From the NCBI GenBank assembly GCA_028275245.1, contig JAPWVA010000044.1, positions 1-7,826 of the forward strand: a stretch of 7,826 nucleotides of DNA. The letters are read 5' to 3'. This document shows, in pieces, positions 1 to 6,162 of this stretch. The stretch's first letter is position 1. The number at the start of each line of letters is the position of its first letter. The stretch comes from Actinomycetota bacterium (GTDB lineage: Bacteria > Actinomycetota > Geothermincolia > Geothermincolales > RBG-13-55-18). Made by a program: the position numbers and the translations under genes. The notes beneath the pieces were generated by a model, which was given only the letters and a program-made list of their open reading frames with translations, was not told the origin of the DNA and made no database searches.

Positions 1-824
1 GAGACAAGAAGCCCATCCAGGAGATGGCCCTTCTCCAGGTGGAGGGGGGTGCCAACTGGTTGGACATCAATCTGGGCCCTGCCACCAAGGAGGGACCGGA
101 GCGCATGCGCTTTGTGGTGGAGGCCGTTATGGAGGTCACCGATGTGCCCCTGGCCCTGGACACCATGAACATCGAGGCCATGAAGGCCGGCCTGGAGACG
201 GTGAAGGACCGCGAGGTGATGATCAACTCCATCTCCTCCCAGCCCGAGAGGATCGAGAAGCTCATGCCCATGGCCGTGGAGCACAACGCGTGGGTGGTGG
301 GCCTGTGCCTCAACGAGAAGGGGAACGTGCCGCGGGACGCGAATGAGAGGGTGGAAGTGGCCTACAATATCATCATGGCTGCCCAGGAATATGGCATACC
401 CTTGGACAAGCTTCTCATCGACCCCATAGTATTGCCCGTCAGCGTGTCCCAGGACCAGGTGCACGCCCTCATCCAATCCATGGACATGCTCCAAGGGGTT
501 TTCGCCGAGTTCGACCCCAAGCCCGGAACGGTGGTAGGCCTTTCCAACGTTTCCAACAGCATCCCTGACGAGAGCTTGGCTCGCCTCATCAACCGCACCC
601 TGCTGGGCGTGCTCATGGCCAAGGGACTAACGGCGGCTATCGTGGACCCCAACGATGAGGAGCTCATGGGGGTGATGCGCCGTAACGAGGATTACCAGAT
701 CATCGAGAAGATCGTGAACGGTGAGCAGGTGGACGAGAGCGATCCCAAGGTGATCAAGTACCTGAAGACCTACAAAGTCCTCACCGAAGAGACTCTTTAC
801 TGCCATTCCTACCTTGAGCTTTGA
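1..824 (+). CDS. acsE: Methyltetrahydrofolate:corrinoid methyltransferase, AcsE-like (5' partial)
   Basis: A cytoplasmic pterin-binding TIM-barrel enzyme that transfers the N5-methyl group of methyl-tetrahydrofolate to a corrinoid protein, the last methyl-branch step before acetyl-CoA synthase. The frame is open from base 3, with no start or stop before the ATG at 24, so the gene begins outside the window and perhaps 20 residues are missing. Family motifs are clear: LDINLGPA near the N-terminus, LALDTMN (Asp codon 159-161), MINS (Asn codon 225-227), LIDPIVLP, and GLSNVS (Asn codon 546-548). These match the Asp and Asn residues that hold the pterin in AcsE-type enzymes. LINRT and DEELM follow. 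Compared with my memory of Moorella AcsE, about 25 extra residues lie between DEELM and the C-terminal LYCHSYLEL. The corrinoid partner is not in the window. MtrH-like or other methyl-THF methyltransferases acting on other corrinoid proteins remain possible; a dihydropteroate synthase is less likely. Confidence 0.88.
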   Translation, partial: DKKPIQEMALLQVEGGANWLDINLGPATKEGPERMRFVVEAVMEVTDVPLALDTMNIEAMKAGLETVKDREVMINSISSQPERIEKLMPMAVEHNAWVVGLCLNEKGNVPRDANERVEVAYNIIMAAQEYGIPLDKLLIDPIVLPVSVSQDQVHALIQSMDMLQGVFAEFDPKPGTVVGLSNVSNSIPDESLARLINRTLLGVLMAKGLTAAIVDPNDEELMGVMRRNEDYQIIEKIVNGEQVDESDPKVIKYLKTYKVLTEETLYCHSYLEL

Positions 825-868
825 GTTGCGGTACCAGCTGAGTGAAGGAAGTGCCAGCGACTAGTATC

Positions 869-874
869 AGGAGG
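869..874 (+). promoter_or_regulatory. Ribosome binding site that fixes the TTG start of the NuoE-like gene
   Basis: A perfect AGGAGG lies 8 nt before the TTG at 883. The nearest in-frame ATG (codon 9, at 907) has no comparable site at a suitable distance. This supports the TTG as the start. Confidence 0.75.
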
Positions 875-882
875 TTGCGGGA

Positions 883-1410
883 TTGGAGGCCGAGAACTGC
901 CATTGCATGCAGCGTTTCGTGCCAGTGGACGATTTGCGTCCCCTGGAGGAGATAGTGAATAAGTACAGGGGAGACAAGAGCGCCGTCATATCCATCTTCC
1001 ACGAGTTGCACGAAACCTATGGGTACCTGGACGAAAAGATCATGGAAGAGCTGGCCAGGAGGGCTGGATACCAGTTGAGCCAGCTCTACGGCCTGGCCAC
1101 TTTCTACACCCAATTCCGCTTGGAGCCCGTGGGGGAGCATATCATCAAGATATGCCATGGCACCGCCTGCCACGTGCGCAACGCCCAGGGCCTGATCGAC
1201 GAGGCCGAGAGGACGCTGGGCATAAGGCCGGGACAGACATCCCCGGACAGAAAGTTCACGCTGGAGACGGTGAACTGCGTGGGTACGTGTGCCCTGGCTC
1301 CCGTGGTGGTGGTGGACGGTAAGTACCACGGCCGTATGACCCCCAGCAAGATGCAGAAGCTTCTGAAGCAGTACACGGAGAAGGGAGGTACCGGGGAAGA
1401 TGAGGATTGA
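883..1410 (+). CDS. NuoE-like [2Fe-2S] subunit of NAD-dependent formate dehydrogenase
   Basis: A 175-residue thioredoxin-like ferredoxin subunit of the NuoE/HoxE/HydC/HndA family, which carries one [2Fe-2S] cluster beside the FMN subunit in soluble NADH-linked dehydrogenases. Residues about 20-80 form the usual helical N-terminal part (AVISIFHELHETYGYL, then QLYGLATFYTQF). The cluster ligands are Cys91 and Cys96 (CHGTAC, Cx4C) and Cys132 and Cys136 (CVGTC, Cx3C). The length is normal for the family. The start is TTG, chosen because of the AGGAGG 8 nt upstream. Two extra cysteines near the N-terminus (Cys6 and Cys8) are not family ligands. The gene lies 58 nt after the AcsE-like gene and overlaps the NuoF-like gene by 11 nt, so translation of the two is probably coupled. 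The formate dehydrogenase assignment comes from the fdhA-type gene two positions downstream; this subunit alone could equally serve a hydrogenase or Complex I. Confidence 0.92.
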   Translation: MEAENCHCMQRFVPVDDLRPLEEIVNKYRGDKSAVISIFHELHETYGYLDEKIMEELARRAGYQLSQLYGLATFYTQFRLEPVGEHIIKICHGTACHVRNAQGLIDEAERTLGIRPGQTSPDRKFTLETVNCVGTCALAPVVVVDGKYHGRMTPSKMQKLLKQYTEKGGTGEDED

Positions 1411-3256
1411 TTCACCGGCGGCCCTGGAGAGATACTGCGAGGAGGTCAAGGAGAAAAAAGCCAAATACCCGTACCGGGTCTCGGTTTGCGGGGGCACGGG
1501 CTGCCAGGCCTTTAACTGTTTGGAGGTTTACGAGGCCCTGGTGGAGTCAATCAAGGAAAACGACCTCGAGGAAGAGGTGGAGCTCAAACTCACCGGGTGC
1601 CACGGTTTCTGCGAGATGGGACCGCTCATGTACTTCCAGCCCATGGGGACTTTCTACGCCAAGGTGGACCCTAAGGACGTGAACGACATCGTAGTGGCCA
1701 CTATCCTCCAAGAGGGCGAGGTGGAGAAATATCTCTACCGTGACCCGGTGAGCGGCGAGAAGATTCATCACCGGGAGGAAATCCCCTTCTACAAGAAGCA
1801 GGTACGCCTCCTCCTCGGCATCAATCACCTCATCAGGCCCCAGGTGATCGACGACTACCTGGCGCTGGATGGGTACAAGGCCCTGGCCAAGGTCCTCTTC
1901 GAGATGACCCCGGAGGAGGTCATCGAGGCGGTGGAGAGGGCTGGCCTCCGGGGAAGGGGTGGTGCGGGTTTCCCCACGGCCAGGAAGTGGAGGATATGCC
2001 GGGAAGCCCCCAGTCCCGATGGCATCAAGTACATAATTTGCAATGCTGACGAGGGGGACCCCGGGGCCTACATGGACCGAAGCCTCCTGGAAGGTAATCC
2101 TCATGCGGTGATCGAGGGGATGGCCATAGGGGCCTATGCCATCGGGGCCTGCGAAGGCTACGTGTATGTGCGCCACGAGTATCCCCTAGCCCTGCGCAAC
2201 CTGCTGGTGGCCCTGGACCAGGCCCGGGAGATGAACCTCCTGGGGAAGGACATCATGGGATCCGGCTTCGATTTCGACATCAAGGTGGCTGTGGGTGGAG
2301 GGGCCTTCGTCTGCGGCGAGGAAACGGCCCTCATCGCCAGCATCGAGGGAAAGAGGGGGATGCCCAGGCCAAGGCCCCCCTATCCGGCGGTGAAGGGGCT
2401 TTGGGGAAGACCTACCAACATAAACAACGTGGAGACTTGGGAGAACGTGCCCCTGATCATCCGCATGGGCCCCGAGAAGTTCGCCGAGATCGGCACCGAA
2501 AACAGCAAGGGCACCAAGATCTTTTCCCTGGTGGGAAAGATCAACAACACCGGGCTGGTGGAGGTGCCCATGGGTATCACCCTGCGGGAGATCATCTACG
2601 ACATAGGCGGGGGCATCCCGGGCAACAAGGCCTTCAAGGCGGTGCAGACTGGAGGTCCGTCCGGTGGGTGCATTCCCGCGGAGCACCTGGACATCCAGGT
2701 GGACTTCGAGAGCCTGCAGGGCATCGGTTCCATGATGGGCTCCGGTGGCATGATCGTCATGGACGAAAACACCTGCATGGTGGATATAGCCAAGTACTTC
2801 ATGAAATTCCTGTGTGAGGAATCGTGCGGGAAGTGCGTGCCCTGTCGCGTAGGCACCAAACGGATGCTGGAGATCCTAACGAAGATATGCGACGGAGAGG
2901 GTACGCCAGAGGACCTGGAAGCTCTCGAGGTGCTGGCGGCGGACATCAAGGCGGCGAGCCTCTGCGCCCTGGGCGGTACCGCCCCCAACCCGGTACTCAC
3001 CACCCTCCGGTACTTCCGCCACGAATATGAGGAGCACATATATAACAAGAAGTGCCCGGCGGGGGTTTGCCCCGCCCTCATCACCATAAAGATCGACCCG
3101 GAGAAGTGCAACGGGTGCGGTGCCTGCGCCAAGGTCTGCCCGGTCAATGCCATCTCGGGCGAGAAGAAGCAGCCCCACGTGGTGGATCCCGAGTTGTGCA
3201 TCCGTTGCAAGGTCTGCATGGACCGCTGTCGCCAGGAGGCCATTTATGCGGAATAG
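1400..3256 (+). CDS. NuoF-like NADH/FMN subunit with fused [2Fe-2S] and 2x[4Fe-4S] domains (HydB/HytB/HndC type)
   Basis: A 618-residue flavoprotein that would exchange electrons with NAD(P)H in the formate dehydrogenase complex. Domains in order: a thioredoxin-like [2Fe-2S] domain (Cys30, Cys35, Cys67, Cys71); a NuoF core with the FMN/NADH motifs GRGGAGFP (185-192), NADEGDPGAY (215-224) and CGEETALIASIEG (305-317); the N3-type [4Fe-4S] site CGKCVPC (Cys476, 479, 482) completed by Cys522; and a C-terminal ferredoxin domain with two [4Fe-4S] motifs (Cys570, 573, 576, 580 and Cys600, 603, 606, 610). Plain Complex I NuoF lacks both end domains. This fusion is typical of the beta subunits of bifurcating [FeFe]-hydrogenases and formate dehydrogenases. 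The ATG at 1400 lies inside the end of the previous gene, with an AGGGAGG 11 nt before it. The gene ends 12 nt before fdhA. Ferredoxin use is inferred from architecture only. Confidence 0.93.
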   Translation: MRIDSPAALERYCEEVKEKKAKYPYRVSVCGGTGCQAFNCLEVYEALVESIKENDLEEEVELKLTGCHGFCEMGPLMYFQPMGTFYAKVDPKDVNDIVVATILQEGEVEKYLYRDPVSGEKIHHREEIPFYKKQVRLLLGINHLIRPQVIDDYLALDGYKALAKVLFEMTPEEVIEAVERAGLRGRGGAGFPTARKWRICREAPSPDGIKYIICNADEGDPGAYMDRSLLEGNPHAVIEGMAIGAYAIGACEGYVYVRHEYPLALRNLLVALDQAREMNLLGKDIMGSGFDFDIKVAVGGGAFVCGEETALIASIEGKRGMPRPRPPYPAVKGLWGRPTNINNVETWENVPLIIRMGPEKFAEIGTENSKGTKIFSLVGKINNTGLVEVPMGITLREIIYDIGGGIPGNKAFKAVQTGGPSGGCIPAEHLDIQVDFESLQGIGSMMGSGGMIVMDENTCMVDIAKYFMKFLCEESCGKCVPCRVGTKRMLEILTKICDGEGTPEDLEALEVLAADIKAASLCALGGTAPNPVLTTLRYFRHEYEEHIYNKKCPAGVCPALITIKIDPEKCNGCGACAKVCPVNAISGEKKQPHVVDPELCIRCKVCMDRCRQEAIYAE

Positions 3257-3260
3257 GAGG
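3255..3260 (+). promoter_or_regulatory. Ribosome binding site of fdhA, overlapping the upstream stop codon
   Basis: AGGAGG begins within the TAG stop codon (3254-3256) of the NuoF-like gene and lies 8 nt before the fdhA ATG. The tight packing argues for one polycistronic message. Confidence 0.8.
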
Positions 3261-3268
3261 AGACGACC

Positions 3269-6007
3269 ATGAAGTCAGTGTCCATCACCATAGACGGGAA
3301 AGCGGTCGAGGTCCCGGCGGATTACACCATCCTCCAGGCTGCCAGGGAGGCGGGGATTAGCATCCCCACGCTCTGCCATGACGAGCGCCTGGAGCCTTTC
3401 GGGGCTTGCCGGGTGTGCGTGGTCAAGGTTGAGGGGGCCAGGGCTCTCCTTCCGGCCTGCGCCACCCCCGTTTCGGAGGGCATGAGGATATGGACGGACT
3501 TGGAAGAGGTGAGGAGGGCGAGGAGGACGGTGATAGAGCTCCTCCTCTCGGATCACCCTAACGACTGCATGGTCTGCGAGAGGTCGGGAAGTTGCGAGTT
3601 GCAGGACCTGGCCTACGAGTACGGAGTACGGGAGCCGCGCTTCCAGGGCGAGCGCCACACTTACGAGGTCCTCGATGACAATCCCTTGATCGAGAGGGAT
3701 TACAACAAGTGCATCGTATGCGGGCGCTGCGTCCGCATATGCCGCGAGGTCCAGGGGGTGGGGGTTTACGACTTCATCAACCGTGGCTTCGACGCCATTC
3801 CCGGGACGCCTTACGGCAGGTCCCTTCCCGAGACTCCCTGCGAGTTTTGTGGGCAGTGCGTTTCCACCTGTCCCACCGGAGCCTTGGTGTCCATCCCCTA
3901 CAAGGGCAAGGGTAGGGCCTGGCAGGTGACTAAAGTACGTACCACCTGCCCTTACTGTGGCTGCGGCTGCCAGGTGGACCTGCACGTCCGGGATGGCAAG
4001 GTGGTGGGGGCGTCCTCCCCGGTGATGGTGGGACCGGGGCAGGGCAACCTCTGCGTGAAGGGAAGGTACGGTTACGAGTTCATCCACCACCCCGACCGCC
4101 TCACCAGACCCATGGTGAGGAAGGGCGGGGAGCTGGTGGAGGTCTCCTGGGACGAAGCCCTGGACGAGGTGGCGGGCCGCCTCAAGGAGATAATGGAGGA
4201 GAACGGCCCCGACAGCGTGGCCTTCCTCTGCTCCGCCCGCTGCACCAACGAGGAGAACTACCTGTTGCAAAAGCTTGCCCGCGCGGTGGTCGGCACCAAC
4301 AACGTCGACCACTGCGCCCGTTTATGACACAGCTCCACGGTCGCCGGTCTGGCGACGGCTTTTGGCAGCGGGGCCATGACCAATAGCATCGATGACCTGG
4401 AGAAGGCCGACTGTATTCTGGTCACCGGCTCCAATACCACCGAGGCCCATCCCATCGTGGGGTTGCGGATCAAGAGAGCGGTGATGAAGAACGACTGTAA
4501 GCTCATAGTGGCGGAGCCCCGGCGCATCCGGCTCTGTGATTACGCCCATCTCTGGCTCAAGCAGCTGCCCGGCACCGACGTGGCTTTGCTCAACGGGATG
4601 ATGAACGTCATCCTCGAGGAAGGACTGGCGGACGAGGAGTTCATCCGCGAGAGGACCGAGGGGTTCGAGGAGTTCAAGAAGGTGGTGGAGCGGTACACTC
4701 CCGAGAGGGCGGCGGAGATATGCGGTGTCCCGGCCGACCAAATCCGGGAGGCAGCCCATATCTTCGCCTCCGCCGAAAGGGCCGCCATAGTGTACTGCAT
4801 GGGCATAACGCAGCACACCACTGGCGTGGACAACGTACTCTCCCTGGCCAACCTGGCCATGCTCACCGGCAACATCGGAAAAGAGGGGGCGGGCCTCAAC
4901 CCCCTGCGGGGACAGAACAACGTGCAGGGAGCCTGCGACATGGGTGGACTTCCCAATGTCCTCCCCGGTTATCAGAGCGTCCAGGACCCGCGAGCAAGGG
5001 AGAAGTTCGCCCGGGTCTGGGGCGTGGAGAACCTCCCGGAAAAGCCTGGCCTGACCGTGATGGAGATGATGGAAGCTGCCGCCCAGGGTAAGGTGAAGGC
5101 CCTATACATCATGGGCGAGAACCCGATGGTGTCCGATCCCGACATAAGGCACCTTCAGGAAGCCCTGGACAAAGTGGAGCTCCTGGTGGTGCAGGACATC
5201 TTCCTCACCGAGACTGCCCGCCGCGCCCATGTGGTGCTCCCCGCTGCATCCTTTGCCGAGAAAGAGGGTACCTTTACCAACACCGACCGCCGGGTCCAGC
5301 GGGTACGCAAGGCTGTGGAGCCGCCGGGGGATGCCCGAGAGGATTCCTGGATAGTGGCGGAGGTCTCGCGGCGGCTGGGTTACGACATGGGGGACGTGTC
5401 CGCCTCCGCGGTCATGGAGGAGATCGCTTCCCTCACCCCCCAGTACGGCGGGATCAGTTACCAACGTCTGGAAGAGCTGGGCTATCTACATTGGCCTTGT
5501 CCCACGCCGGACCATCCCGGCACCCCCATACTGCACGTGGAGAAGTTCACGCGAGGGAAGGGTCTTTTCAGCGCCGTGGAGTTCAAGCCCCCGGCGGAAC
5601 TGCCCGACGAGGAGTATCCTTTCTACCTCACCACCGGCCGTATCCTTTTCCATTATCACACGGGAACCATGACCCGCAGGTCGGCTGGGATCGAGGCCTT
5701 GGCCTCCACCAACGAGGTCTGGATGAATCCCGAGGATGCCAGGGAGCTGGGTGTGGAGGAAGGGGAGCACGTGGTGGTGCAGTCCCGTAGGGGAGCCATA
5801 CGTATCCGGGCCAAGTTGACGGAAGACATGCCCCAGAAGGTCCTCTTCATCCCCTTCCATTTCGGGGAGTCCCCGGCCAACGCCCTCACCAATCCCGCCC
5901 TTGATCCAGTGGCCAAGATACCCGAGTACAAAGTGGCGGCGGTCCGGGTGCTCGTGGGGAAGGAGGCAGAGGGCGTGGATGTGGTGAGCCTTTCGTCCAC
6001 CGGCTAG
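3269..6007 (+). CDS. fdhA: Selenocysteine-containing NAD-linked formate dehydrogenase catalytic subunit FdhA (UGA recoded)
   Basis: A molybdenum- or tungsten-bis-MGD enzyme that interconverts formate and CO2, 912 residues if the in-frame TGA is read as selenocysteine. The two halves (3269-4324 and 4328-6007) are in the same frame and together make one protein of the family's usual length of about 900. Domains in order: NuoG-like [2Fe-2S] (Cys36, 47, 50, 64); His-Cys3 [4Fe-4S] (His96, Cys100, 103, 109); two ferredoxin-type [4Fe-4S] motifs (Cys148, 151, 154, 158 and Cys191, 194, 197, 201); and the molybdopterin domain with its own [4Fe-4S] site (Cys227, 230, 234, 262). Then comes DHCARL-Sec353-His354, the active-site Sec-His pair. 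The region after it includes GQNNVQGACDMG (548-559), GENP (616-619), and the dinucleotide-binding domain (GRILFHYHTG 790-799; NALTNPALDP 871-880). No signal peptide is seen, so it is cytoplasmic. A disrupted pseudogene is unlikely because both sides are intact and the stop falls on the catalytic residue. Confidence 0.95.
4325..4327 (+). other. UGA selenocysteine codon (recoded stop) in fdhA
   Basis: This TGA lies between codons for DHCARL and HSSTVAGL, exactly where formate dehydrogenases carry Sec or Cys. Reading through keeps the frame and joins two halves of one conserved enzyme. The same cluster uses TGA as a true stop at 822-824 and 1408-1410, so recoding here must depend on local context rather than on a changed genetic code. 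Confidence 0.93.
4328..4360 (+). promoter_or_regulatory. Bacterial SECIS-like element directly after the UGA
   Basis: A perfect 6-bp stem, GTCGCC (4340-4345) with GGCGAC (4351-4356), encloses the 5-nt loop GGTCT. The loop starts 18 nt after the UGA. As I recall it, the E. coli fdhF SECIS, bound by SelB, has the same GGUCU loop at the same distance. A looser lower stem may form from AGCT (4331-4334) with GGCT (4357-4360), leaving CCACG unpaired on the 5' side. The element lies inside the coding region and also encodes the conserved residues after Sec. Confidence 0.85.
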
Positions 6008-6009
6008 GC

Positions 6010-6042
6010 AGGTCGAGAAAGGCTTAAGAAAAGCGACCTTTT
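6010..6042 (+). terminator. Possible weak intrinsic terminator after fdhA
   Basis: AGGTCG (6010-6015) pairs with CGACCT (6034-6039) and is followed by further T residues (T-run 6039-6042). CTT (6023-6025) with AAG (6031-6033) can extend the stem inward across a 7-nt bulge. It starts 3 nt after the fdhA stop codon. The stem is short, the loop long and the T-run only four bases, so termination would be partial at best. Confidence 0.35.
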
Positions 6043-6084
6043 GCTGACCGGGCGGTGATTGGATGGTAGAATAATACCGGTCAG
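6041..6084 (+). promoter_or_regulatory. Candidate promoter/operator: 8-bp inverted repeat around a TAGAAT box
   Basis: CTGACCGG (6044-6051) and CCGGTCAG (6077-6084) form a perfect inverted repeat with 25 nt between the arms. Inside lies TAGAAT (6067-6072), one base from the consensus -10 box. A weak -35-like TTGCTG (6041-6046) precedes it with a long 20-nt spacer and runs into the left arm. This fits a regulated promoter for the downstream gene with a dimeric repressor or activator site. No U-tract follows, so a terminator is less likely. The regulator is not in the window. Confidence 0.4.
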
Positions 6085-6127
6085 GGCGGGGATTGGGGTT
6101 TCTCGCCTGGGGAGAGGGATTCCGGGA

Positions 6128-6142
6128 ACTGGTCGTACCAGT
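6128..6142 (+). repeat. 15-bp dyad in the leader of the acyl-CoA synthetase homologue
   Basis: ACTGGT (6128-6133) and ACCAGT (6137-6142) are perfect inverted arms around a 3-nt CGT centre. The dyad ends 20 nt before the ATG at 6163 and 8 nt before the Shine-Dalgarno-like GAGAGG. It could be an operator half-site pair or a small RNA hairpin in the leader. Its arms are similar but not identical to the ACCGGT core of the upstream inverted repeat. Confidence 0.35.
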
Positions 6143-6162
6143 GGAGACGGGAGAGGTGTTCG

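Noticed and set aside
825..882. Promoter or terminator between the AcsE-like and NuoE-like genes
   Set aside because: Apart from the ribosome binding site, this 58-nt gap has no convincing -35/-10 pair, no strong hairpin and no T-run.
781..1497. Long open frame on the minus strand, 238 codons
   Set aside because: It is antisense to the NuoE-like gene, whose cysteine motifs are clear. Its product shows no recognisable motif and is a by-product of GC-rich codon bias.
3275..4312. Long open frame on the minus strand, 345 codons
   Set aside because: It lies wholly antisense to the cysteine-rich N-terminal half of fdhA and its composition is that of a shadow frame.
4325..4375. fdhA as a nonsense-disrupted pseudogene, or as two genes with the second starting at ATG 4376
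   Set aside because: The 16 codons between the TGA and the ATG encode conserved FdhA residues (HSSTVAGLATAF...), the frame is unbroken, the stop falls on the catalytic Sec position and a SECIS-like hairpin follows. No ribosome binding site serves 4376.
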